Assembly (NCBI GenBank): GCA_023362775.1
Contig: JALMGJ010000011.1
Location: 17,410,001 to 17,474,000 of the forward strand
Origin: Charina bottae
Taxonomy: Eukaryota > Chordata > Lepidosauria > Squamata > Charinaidae
Direction: 5' to 3'
Length of the DNA: 64,000 bases
The stretch's first letter is position 1; every line of letters starts with the position of its first letter. Below, piece after piece: positions 37,759 to 47,400 of the stretch. The notes beneath the pieces are model-generated. The model made no database searches. It had not been told where the DNA came from and saw only the letters and a list, made by a program, of their open reading frames with translations. The position numbers and the translations under genes were made by a program.

Positions 37759-38722
37759 CTCTAGACTGCTGCTTTAGGGACTGTACATGTGGGGCGGGAA
37801 GCCCACTGGACCAGTGTGTGGAGGCACCCATGGCTTGGTGCTAGATTTGGGTGGAGATGGATACAAGTGATCGCCCTCCCTTCCATCGTCCTAACCCTCA
37901 ACTCAGTTTTCCTCACCCATTATCACTCCAAAGACAGGCGCTCGCGTCCCCGTGCAGGCCCGTCTCTCAATCCGAATGGAACATGGAGAAACATCTCCAG
38001 GGTCTCCCCCACCCCGAGATGTAGCCTCCTATAAAATATTCCAAGACCTCCTTCAACCTTGACCCTCAGATGTGTTGGAGTCTGCATCTCAGTATCTTCA
38101 ACCAGCATGTTTGTTGGCTGCAAATGGCAGGCGTGGTCCACCATCCCTAGGGTTGGGTAAGGCTGAGCTAGGCCATAGGTCTCCCTGACCCACAGAAACA
38201 CATGCACAAACACGCACAGACATCTCCCCAATTTAGTGGACCAAAGCTGTATTTCCACCACTACCACCACCACCACCATCTCCCACCGATCAATTCTTTA
38301 TCCTTTGGCTACAACTTTAATCTTGCATATGCCCCCATTTCTCCTCCTGGCCTATAAAGTGAGACAAAGACAGCTGGGGTTGGGGGAGAAAGCAAGGGGG
38401 TGAAACAATTAAAATGTAAAAATCCAGTTTGGAGCGCTGTGTCTTTGTGATGTTTGACCTGCACATCTCCATCCTGGCCCCTTGGGACTCTTCAGGTGGG
38501 GAGGGGGGGACGTGAGACCAGGTTCCAATCTGAATTTCAGGGGTTCTATTATTGTATAATAACTGTTTGCTATATAAACAAAAAAAAATCAAAAAAAGGA
38601 AACGTGTTTTGATCTTAAAAGCCTGTTTTTCATTATTCCCTCCCCCCGCCCACTTTACACACACATACCATGCACATTCAAACGTATCTTCGGTTTTATC
38701 TCCTTGCAAAAGAAATGTTGTG

Positions 38723-38728
38723 AATAAA
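38723..38728 (+). terminator. FBXL19: Candidate distal FBXL19 poly(A) signal AATAAA
   Basis: A canonical hexamer followed within 30-40 bp by GGGGGGATGTTAATT and a long T-run, giving a good downstream U-rich element. It lies 4.69 kb past the stop. Confidence 0.4.
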
Positions 38729-38749
38729 AAATGTTTCAGGGGGGATGTT

Positions 38750-40470
38750 AATTTTTTTTTTTTTTACGTTTTGATGGGTTCTATTTTATATTTTCTGGAA
38801 ATATTTTTTTATAAACTCTTCTTTTGGTTTTTTCAAAGGTTTTATTTTGTTTTTCTTTTCTGTTATTGTTAGCATGCTACCGTGAGTGTTCTGGTTCGGG
38901 AGCGATGGAACAGGGGGTGCCTTTAATCAGAATTAAAATTGGAAGAAAGCCTTGGGTGTGAATCCGCACCCTGATTCTTCAAGGAGTAATTCTGCTAGAT
39001 TTCTGTAATAGTGGCCATTGCAGGAAGGGTCACAATCTGAGATTAAATGATTCCAGCATTCCTCGTATTGTATTTGCACCCAAATTAGGCACTTCCCAAG
39101 GGAAGTTCAAAGGAGAGGGCAAGAAGATACCAGCCCTTGTTTTGGACTAAATTTTCATCTTGAAAAGAGCCAAGGATGATGGACAGAGTCTCCTTCCATT
39201 GTCCATTTTCTCACAACAGCCCTCTGAGGTAGGCTGGGATGAGGGATGCTACTGCAGTGTAGCTCCATTCATTTTAGGAACCATGGCACTCCAGCACGCC
39301 TCTCTTGATTCTGCATGCTGGGTGAGTTCACATGAGTAGCCTACCCATGTGTTAACCATGGTTTAGTCAAACCCGATTTTCTGGATTGGCGTAACAGTGA
39401 ATCGGAAAGTAATAACAGCAGGTTGGCTCCACCCTTGGCTGTGATTAGCTAGTTCGGGGTGAGAAAATTTAACCAGTATCACAGACTTGGTCAGATTGTG
39501 CACCAGCAACGCCCTGCGCTTAGTTTGTGACTTGATCCCACAAGTAAATTAAAGCGTCTGAGATCCAAAGATCTGGTTAGGTTCCCCAAAGGACACAGAA
39601 CTATTTTCCTGACATTTTCACTCTTCTCCGCTGCCTCCCCTTTGAATTAGCCAAGCCCTTGCTGGAAAACGAAAAGCCCTCGTGGGTTCATGTTGAAGCC
39701 AGTTTCTGGTCACTTTCCTCTTTGTCCCAGCACTGAGAGAGTCCAAAGGATTAACGAAAGGGCCTTGAGGCTTGAGTGCCGTTTGCCCTGATTCACTAAG
39801 AGTGTTTGGAGCTCACCTGAAATTTGAGTTCGCAAAGCCTGGTTTGAGCTGTTTCACTACCATCCACCCTAATTGCAGCCTTAGTAGAATCTGGCCTGTA
39901 TTGATGGAGACGGAGAAGAGCTGGTGCTGTTCTGGCCAACAACATGGAAGTGGCTGCAACTGCGCTAAAACCCAAGCTTCCAGTTGAAAGGGATCAAAAA
40001 AGCACCTTATAGCAATAATCCTATTTTAATTTCTCCCTATTAGTCGTGTCACGCTTTGGCTTTGGAGTGGCTGGGTTGATTACTGTCTTTTTCAATCGCC
40101 TTCTCAGTCCTTACGTGTGAGGAGAGCATCCTCTTCAAGATACAGTTAGGATGATTGGTACAAGAAAAAGCCATTTTTAACCTATCCTGCCAGAAGGCTG
40201 TGGGGGGGGGGGTGTAATTAGGCAAAATAAAAGGAAAATCCAATGCCCCACATCGCTAGTAGGTCTGTGTCAATCCTTCCAAAGAAATGTTCTGCAATGG
40301 GTAGGAGCATGTGCAAAGTACCTTTCCTTGAATTATTAAAGCAGCTGCCTCTTTTTCCCAGGCCTGTTTCTGTTAAAGGTACAAGGTGAGATGTGAAATT
40401 CATTAGAAGCTGCTTAAAGGGGGGGGGGGGGAAATATTGGCAAGTGTTAACTGTCCTTCCTGAGCCTGTA
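38750..40470 (+). other. Intergenic stretch, no gene recognised
   Basis: This lies between the candidate FBXL19 end and the Tigger MITE. No exon, RNA gene or named repeat is supported; open frames are short and lack domains. Confidence 0.45.
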
Positions 40471-40879
40471 CAGGTAGTCCTTGCTTAACAACCACAATTG
40501 GGACCAGAATTTTGGTTGCTAAGTGAAGCAGTCATTAAGCAAATCTGACCCAATTTTACTACCTTTTTCCGGCGGTCATTAAGCGAATCACTGCAGGCGT
40601 TAAGCGAACCACATGGTTGTTAAGTGAATCACGGGGTTCCCCACTGATTTTGCTTGCCAGGAGCCAGCAGGGAAGGTCAAAAATGGTGATCACATGACCA
40701 CGTGATGCTGGGGTGGTCACATAAATGCAAACCAGTTGCCAAGCACCCGAATCTTGATCATGCGACCGTGGGCATGCTGCAAAGGTCGTAAGTGTGAGGA
40801 TCGGTCGTAAGTTGTTTTCCAGCACTATCATAAGTCCGAACTGTCACTAAACAAATGGTTGTTAAGCGAGGACTACCTG
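40471..40879. mobile_element. Tigger/pogo-like MITE, copy 3
   Basis: It starts CAGGTAGTCCTTGCTTAACA and ends GCGAGGACTACCTG with TA on both sides. It closely resembles copy 1. A Sauria-type SINE has inserted at its right edge. Confidence 0.8.
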
Positions 40880-40886
40880 TAGAAGG

Positions 40887-41155
40887 GGCGTACCTTCTAC
40901 CTGTATAGGTAGGGCGTTTTTGCCAACCTAGCAATTCGAAAGCATGCAAATGCAAGTAGATAGATAGGTACCACTTCAGTGGGTAGGTAACAGTGTTCCG
41001 CGTTCGTCATGCCGGCCACGTGACCGTGGAAGCGTCTTCAGACAACACTGGCTCTTCGGCTAACAAACGGAGATGAGCACCGGCCCCTAGAGTCGGACAC
41101 GACTGCACAAATGTGGGGGGGGGGAGCGGGGGGAACCTTTACCTTTACTTTTTTT
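40887..41155 (+). mobile_element. Sauria-type tRNA SINE inserted at Tigger edge
   Basis: It contains GCAATTCGAAAGCATGCAAA, GCTCTTCGGCTAACAAACGG and GAGTCGGACACGACTGC, and ends in ACCTTTACCTTTAC, the hallmark tail of Sauria SINEs. A 12-bp duplication, ACCTGTAGAAGG, flanks it (40875-40886 and 41156-41167), and its first copy overlaps the Tigger terminus, so the SINE came later. Confidence 0.85.
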
Positions 41156-41631
41156 ACCTGTAGAAGGCGGCAGCTTCTAAGTTCCCTGCAGTTCCCATTT
41201 CTGCCACAGGGGGGCAGTCACAGTTTGAAATTGATCTGTTGTTTCAAGTTTAATTCAGACCTGAGATTTTGAAAGCTCTTAACTTACCTCATTTCACTCC
41301 ATGCACAGAGACATTCCTCCCTTTCACTGAACTTGATTTCTTCAGTTTGCTCCCCCCCCCTCATTCATTTGCTCTTTCTAGTTTTCTCCCCTTTTTTCCT
41401 CCTCCTCCTCTCCCAGATAGAATTCCCACATTGGCCTGGTTTAGATTACAAATGAGAGCTTGATGAAACACTGAAGTGGCAGAGAAAGGTGCTTTTTTGG
41501 ACCCAGAGGGTGGATTTCCATGGTTTTAAGGCTACCCCATGTGAGAAACTCCCTGCCAATGGAAAACCGTTTCTACTGCAACCTCCCCAGCCGGATGCCC
41601 TAAATGTGTTCAACTGCCACACCCAGAATCT

Positions 41632-41813
41632 TTGGCCGGCTTGGTTGGGCTGTCCACAGGGAGAGGGTCAAAAAAGTCAAGATGGCTGCAAGCAAGTGAT
41701 CAAAGCCCCATGTCACGTGATGGGTGTAAAAGGGGGTGGGGGCTTTGATCACATGGTTGTGGCTGCCATCTTGACTCTTTTGACTCCTCCCTGTGGACAC
41801 CCCTGGCCAGAGA
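41632..41813. mobile_element. Foldback DNA element, family D, copy 1
   Basis: The arms are inverted repeats: GTCCACAGGGAGAGGGTCAA plus AGTCAAGATGGC on the left, and GCCATCTTGACTCTTTTGAC plus TCCCTGTGGAC on the right, around a centre with GTCACGTGAT. It has no coding capacity. A related copy is at 60725. The superfamily is not clear from the ends. Confidence 0.65.
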
Positions 41814-42428
41814 TGAGATGCAGGATTCTGTGATCTCATCTCCAGCTATCGAAACGAAAACAGCCAAACGTGAAAGCAGCCTTTGAGAATTCTACTAGCG
41901 GTTAAAAAAAGAGCGCCCACAGAGAAGAAGGAAAGATTTTACTTAGGGGTGGGCAAGAGGCTTCCAAGTTGATGCATTTCAGTCCCAAACTGAAGTTCGG
42001 TCTCACTGCAACCTTGGAACAACTGTTCTGAGAACAGAAGGACCATTTCAGGCTTAGAGACTTTTCAGGAGTAAGAGGCTTTTCATATTGAAACGCTGTG
42101 CACGCTTCTAGTTTTAAGAGGTCTCAACAGGTGGATGGGAGACCACCAAGGATTCATTGCATTGAAATATCCAAGAAAAAGACAAAGCACTTCTTTGTTG
42201 CTGCCCAAAACACCTACATGGTTGTAGCCATGAAGTTGCTAAGAGTCAAACTCGACTCAGAGATGTGGCCTTTTAGTGCACCTAAACCTTTTCCTCTAAC
42301 CAGAAGTCAATGAATGACTCGACCCCAAACTCATGGTAAAATAATCCAAACAATATTAATCTAATCACAGAATTCCTAAAGTCATTCTGTATATTTCTAG
42401 ACATTTGACTCGTTTAAATGCACTATAC

Positions 42429-42526
42429 CAGTGTTTTTCAACCTTGGCAAGTTTAAGATGCCAAGGTTGGAGAATTCTGGGAGTTGAAGTCCACACATCT
42501 TAAACTTGCCAGGGTTGAAAAACACT
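42429..42526. mobile_element. hAT MITE family A, deleted copy
   Basis: It begins CAGTGTTTTTCAACCTTGGC and ends GGTTGAAAAACACT, but the central part of the left arm is missing, so the hairpin is asymmetric. The target duplication is no longer clear. Confidence 0.75.
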
Positions 42527-42610
42527 ATTCCCACCATGAACTCAACCGGGTGCTTCGCCCTTTAAAATCAACATTGCACCCATTTCCGAATAAATCTTTT
42601 ATTTGGTTAG

Positions 42611-42640
42611 CTAGAATCGGACACAATTGAATGGATGAAA
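42611..42640 (+). mobile_element. Short SINE/LINE 3' tail remnant
   Basis: AGAATCGGACACAATTGAATGG followed by an A-rich run matches the plus-strand form of the tails at 5531 and 6857. Only the tail is recognisable. Confidence 0.5.
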
Positions 42641-42664
42641 AAAAATGTTTTGCTAACTCTAAAA

Positions 42665-42882
42665 CAGTGCTTTCCAAAGTGCCACCGTTGGCGACAGACC
42701 AACGGCGGCAGCGGCGGCGGTGCGGGGGGGGCGCACGGCGGTGGCGGCCTCCGCTAAAACGCGGAAGCGCTGATGGAGCGCCGCTACCACCGTGCACACT
42801 GCCGCCGCCACTGTGCATGCCCCTGCCGCTGCTTCCGGGTTGTGTTGCGACACACCAAACTGTGTGTTGCGACACACTAAAG
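42665..42882. mobile_element. GC-rich MITE family C, first of a tandem pair
   Basis: It begins CAGTGCTTTCCAAAGTGCC and carries GGCGGCAGCGGCGGCGG and CACCGTGCACAC palindromic parts. It lacks the usual GTTTGGAAAGC end, stopping at GCGACACACTAAAG, where the next copy begins. Confidence 0.75.
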
Positions 42883-43129
42883 CAGGGCTTTCCAAAGTTT
42901 TTCCCGCGGTGTTGGTGTGTCACCGCGGGAAAACCCGGAAGTGCGGCAGCGCGCAAAAACCCGGAAGCGCTGCTGCTGCTTTCGGGTTTTGCGCGCTGCA
43001 GTTGGTGTGTCGCCGCGGGAAAACCCGGAAGCGCTGATGATGATCAGCGCTTCCGGGTTGTGTGGCGACACACCAGACTGTGTGTGGCGACACACTTTTG
43101 TGTCGCGACACACAGTTTGGAAAGCTCTG
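42883..43129. mobile_element. GC-rich MITE family C, second of a tandem pair
   Basis: It begins CAGGGCTTTCCAAAG and ends CACAGTTTGGAAAGCTCTG, with several internal ACCCGGAAGCGC and GTGTCGC units. The pair is flanked by ctctaaaa (42657-42664) and cactaaaa (43130-43137), and cactaaag lies at the junction, so the target sequence appears three times. Confidence 0.78.
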
Positions 43130-43137
43130 CACTAAAA

Positions 43138-43559
43138 TATGCATGTTGGAAATCATGTCTGCACTCCTATTGTCATCTGTGAGTAATCCCCATTGGACTC
43201 AAGTTCTCTACTTCTGAGTAGATCTGCATATGCAGTTCACATCTGTGGACTGGGCACCTTTGGAATTTGGGGGGCAACAGCTCCCCTAATTCCCAGCACA
43301 GTCACCAGGTTGGAGAAGGCACCGCCCAAGGCTGGTGCCAGAGTACAGTACTTCCCACTTGGGTCCAGCCGATTTTCTGCTTGCATTGAGTCAAGGTGTG
43401 AAATCTTGGAGTTTGCTGGTAACGCTCTTCAGAAGTGGTGTGGCACTGCCTACACCCGGATGGGGTGTTTTTTGTTTGTTTGGGGTTTGCTTCCCGGGTT
43501 GGCCTACAGCCTAATGGATCCCTGGGATCGCCTGGTGGTCTCGCATCCGAGTCCCCACC
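43138..43559 (+). other. Short unique stretch upstream of ORAI3
   Basis: No repeat or exon is clear. It is open in the ORAI3 frame from 43193, but this may be chance. Confidence 0.4.
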
Positions 43560-44480
43560 AGGCTCCGGCCTGCTCAGCCTCCCGGCCCAGGATTGCTCAC
43601 CGCCTGCACGCTGGCCATTTCCAGCTAGCGCTGGACTGGGGCGACAGATCCCAGTGGAGAAGCGGCCTTAGAGACTCGCCGCCGCCGGCGCCGCCCCTTT
43701 CCCTCCGCCGCCGCTTCCCCTTTAAGCCCCAAAGCAAACTTCTCGCTGCTTCTCCCCGCCCGCCCCGTCTGTCAGTCCGCCCTGCCTCCCTGCCTCCGAC
43801 GCCCCACCCAGCAGCGCAGCCGCCCGTGCGCGAATCGCAACTTTTGTTGCTGCGGCGCTGCGCCGCGTCCGGGCTCCGCTTCCCTTGGCGGAGCCTTCCC
43901 GCTTTCCCCCGCCGGTCCTCGGGCGCTCTCCGCCGGCCCCGATCCCTCGGGGTCTCCCCCGTTCGCCCTCGGCTGCCAGCCCGCCCGCCCCTCCCTGCGT
44001 TCGCTTCTGGCCTCGCCCGGCTGGCGCGCGCCTCCCGGGGACCCCGCGTCTCTCCCCGTCCGGCGCCCGGCTCGTGTGCCCGCGGGGTCCGTCCGCCCGC
44101 CCGCCCCCAGCCCCGCGGCGCTCGCTTCCCCCCAGTGGGCAGAGGCGGGGGCGCCCGTGCCTGCAGCTCGCCAGCCGCCGCCCCACGCCCGCCTGCCCGC
44201 CTGCCTTTCCCTGCAGCTCCGATGAAACCCGGCGGGGGAGCCGAGGCGCCGGAGGGCGAGGGCGCGGAAGGGGAGCGCGAGCCCCTGAACCCGGAGTCCT
44301 CGGAGCCGCTGGGCGTCTCCGCCACCTACCGGGAGTTCGTCCGGCGAAGTTACCTGGAGCTGATGAGCGCCAATCAGCACTCGCTGCACGCCCTCAACTG
44401 GCGGAGGCTTTATCTCAGCCGGGCGAAGCTGAAAGCCTCCAGCCGCACCTCGGCTCTGCTCTCCGGGTTTGCCATGGTAA
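43560..44480 (+). promoter_or_regulatory. ORAI3: CpG island promoter of ORAI3
   Basis: This very GC-rich block is dense in CpG, lacks a TATA box at a sensible distance, and runs into the first ORAI3 exon. It contains many GC-box-like CCGCCC/GGGCGG runs (for example around 43750 and 44090). Such islands are typical promoters of broadly expressed genes and are also the targets of CXXC proteins such as FBXL19 (general knowledge, not shown for this pair). The start site is not determined. Confidence 0.75.
44222..44476 (+). CDS. ORAI3: ORAI3 coding exon 1: N-terminal domain and start of TM1
   Basis: ATG at 44222, donor GTAAGT at 44477, 85 codons. It encodes the acidic N terminus, the conserved STIM/calmodulin-binding helix (about 56-75) and the first half of the pore helix up to M85. 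The start context (CCG before ATG, A after) is weak. M48 corresponds to ORAI1 M64, where the short ORAI1 form begins. Confidence 0.95.
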
Positions 44481-47400
44481 GTGGGGGCCTTCCACATTGC
44501 CCGGCGGGGAGAAGGCTGGGCTCTGCCCGTTGGTCTGCGCTGCCCTTGCCCACAAGCCTTCCAGGGGTGGGCACATCCCAGAGAAATGGATGCAGTTAGT
44601 CCTAAGGATGGCGATGCCCGGCTCCTGTTTCACACGTGGCAAGGGAGCCTCGCCTTTTTCCTGCGAGGTGAAGGGGGAAAACTCCCTGCAGGCATCGCTG
44701 AGGCTTGTTTCCCACCCCAGGTAATCCCCCCCATTGCTCTTCCCTCAGTTGTTAACTGGAGTGGCTGGACATCTTTCCTGCACTTCCAGACGGAGGCCGG
44801 GGTTTGGAGGCCCCGGTGATCCCAGTCTTAACTTTTTAGGAGCCAATGTATTTTTTGAGCATAAAATGACTCTGGAGCAGATCAATCCAAGACTGGCTAA
44901 CCCAGTGTTTCTCAACCTTGGCAACTTGAAGATGGGTGGACTTCAAGTCCCAGAATTCCCCAGCCAGCCCTGCTGGCTGGGGGATTCTGGGCGTTGAAGT
45001 CCACCCATCTTCAAGTCGCCAAGGTTGAGAAACGCTGGGCTAACCTAACATTTGCTAAAACGTCAAAGCCGTCGCTAGATCTCTCCGCATCTATGCATTC
45101 TCCTCCAAAAAGGGGTGCAAAATTGGAGATGTCTTTTGTTTAACTGCCTTGGTTGCTGCTGCTGCTGCTGCTTTTAAATCCAAGCGTGGCTGGAAGAAGG
45201 CCTGAACTTTGCAATACAGCAGAAAACGTTGCGTTTCTCTTCTTGCAGCCCGGCCCAGTGGCTCCCCTTACCAACAGCCTTGTGGCATCTCCAAGCCTTA
45301 AAACATGGCTCCGGGACAGGAGCGTTGGCCGTGTGTGGCTTCCAGGCTCCGATCCAACCTTTCCCAACCCAGGCGCGCTCTTCAAAGGCTTTGGAGCGCG
45401 GGTCCCACGGTCCACGATATGGCTGGCTAGAATGATGGGCGTTGTAGTCCAAAACCAGCAAGAGCGCTCTGCTTGGGAAAAGGCCACTTTAGTCCAGCGC
45501 GTCGTCTGTGTCTCTCTGCAAAGCAGGGGTGCCTCTGTGTGCCTCCCCAACCACCTTTCTGGGGACCCTCTTTATTTATTATTTCAATTTAGACGCCCAC
45601 CCCTCTCAAATTCATGACTCTGGGCGGCTAACCACAATGGAAAACTACGGCAAAAACAAGAACAATATAAAAACCCATACAAGAGAACATTGCAGCTGAA
45701 AAGGGCCCTATCATCCCCCAGTTGAGACCCCCCAAAGCCACACCCCGGCTGTATTTACAAACCCTAAAATAGGCTTTACGTTGTTTTAAAAACCAAAAGG
45801 AAAGCCGCTAAACTGACTTCAGAAACACACTAGGAAATTAACGGTCGGCACGGATGAAGCCCAACAACGTTGCCTTCGCCGCCCCCCCTGCGGGCGACCC
45901 CTGACAGCCAAAAGCTTACTTGTTACTGCCGTAGAAGAGTTTTTAAAAAGCAGAGAGCTTGTTTGCTGGAACTTCTTTCTCTGTGGTGGTGCTGTGCTCG
46001 ACCCGGGGGTTGGGTGGGTTAATTCTGGAGTGCCAGGCTTCTGCTAATGCAGTAAGCACAGAAGGCCTCTGAGCATGCACAGAGAGCCTCCCCCTCCAAC
46101 TGTCCACACCAGCCCTCTGCACTCCTGCAATGGCTGAACCGTGCCTCCTCCCGAGAGCATCTGTGGCCCGTATGGACCCCGAGCGGCCTTTTGCCCTCAA
46201 CGCCCGTGTAGAACATAGAGGCCTCTTGTGGCATAATTTCATACTTTCGGGGTATATTTTAAATTACATTTGTCCCACGTTTCATTGGGAGGACTCGGAT
46301 TCACTGATAAGGTTTTCCACCCGCTCCTTTGATTGTCACAACAGTCCTATAAGGTTGGCCAGGTGGAAAACTAAGGGTTGCCTGAAGCACTTGCCTTCCC
46401 CAGGCCAGGCGTGCTGAGAGCAGCCGTCTGGATGGACCAATGACAGACATTTCCGCCTTTGGCTCCTGACACAGAAGGCTAATTTAGTGAGCTAAAGACA
46501 GCTTGGTGTGGAGCAGGGCTGTGGCTCCAGTCAAAAGGAACGGCTGAAGCGTTCAGGAGAACAGCTGGAAGGCTGCCATTGCTGTCCCTGTTTAACGCCT
46601 GCCGCCTGAGGCCATCGGCTTTTCACTGGTGACAGGGCGGGCCCTGATTACGATCACTGAGGCAGATGAAGGAACTGAATCTAGGTTTTCACTGAGCTGC
46701 GCGGCAGATGAAGGAAGTGAATCTAGGTTTTCGGTTCCTTATTTGCCTGGCATATTCGTTATGACACAAAATGTGGAAAGATTGCTTCAGAGTGCTAGAA
46801 AACTTTCTCAGGTCCCTAGTTGTTGATAAGTGCTTAAGAACGGCAGCCAATTATCTTATTTCAGTGCTTTCTATAGTGCCGCCATTGGCGACACACCAAC
46901 GGCGGCGGCAGCGGGGGCGTGCATGGCGGTGGCGGCCTCCGCTAAAACGCAGAAGCACTGATGGCGCGCCGCTGCCCCCGCTGCCGCTTCCGGGTTGTGT
47001 GGCGACACACCAGACTGTGTGTTATGACACACTAAAGTGTCGCGACACACAGTTTGGAAAGCTGTGTCTTATTTATTCTCCTATGTACCAGTTTTAGCTC
47101 TAAAAGAACAGGCCTGGCTAGAACACAACAGCCTCCAATGTCATTTTTACCCCCAAGCATCTTTGATTTTTTTTTAGTACACTTGCTGTTGAATTTTTTT
47201 TTTTAACAGCAAGAAATGCATCTTCCATCTATCTAGACCAGTGTTTTTCAAACTTGGCAACTTTAAGAGGTGTGGGCTGCTGGCTGGGGAATTCTGGGAG
47301 CTGAAGTCCACACCTCTTAAAAGTGGTCAAGTTTGAAAACACTGATCTAGAGAATCAGAAGCTTCTTTGACGAGGAGAAAAAAATCCTGATCTAAAATGG

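Larger units (their letters stand above)
34036..38745 (+). other. FBXL19: FBXL19 3'UTR (end uncertain)
   Basis: There is no splice acceptor or coding segment after the stop. Two candidate ends are seen: ATTAAA at 36902 after a T-rich tract, and AATAAA at 38723 followed by a long T-run. The interval is C/T-rich with a (CT)n repeat at 36510-36549 and a hAT palindrome at 37650-37758. Long open frames here (for example 35392-36126) reflect low stop density in C-rich DNA. Confidence 0.5.

Noticed and set aside
42631..43182. 183-residue frame upstream of ORAI3
   Set aside because: It is a translation of the tandem GC-rich MITEs; repeated CVATH-like phrases come from the GTGTCGC units.
43597..44497. 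Minus-strand frames of about 240 residues under the ORAI3 CpG island
   Set aside because: Composed of Arg/Gly/Ala-rich low-complexity residues in GC-rich DNA that lacks stops on both strands; no domain and no conserved start.
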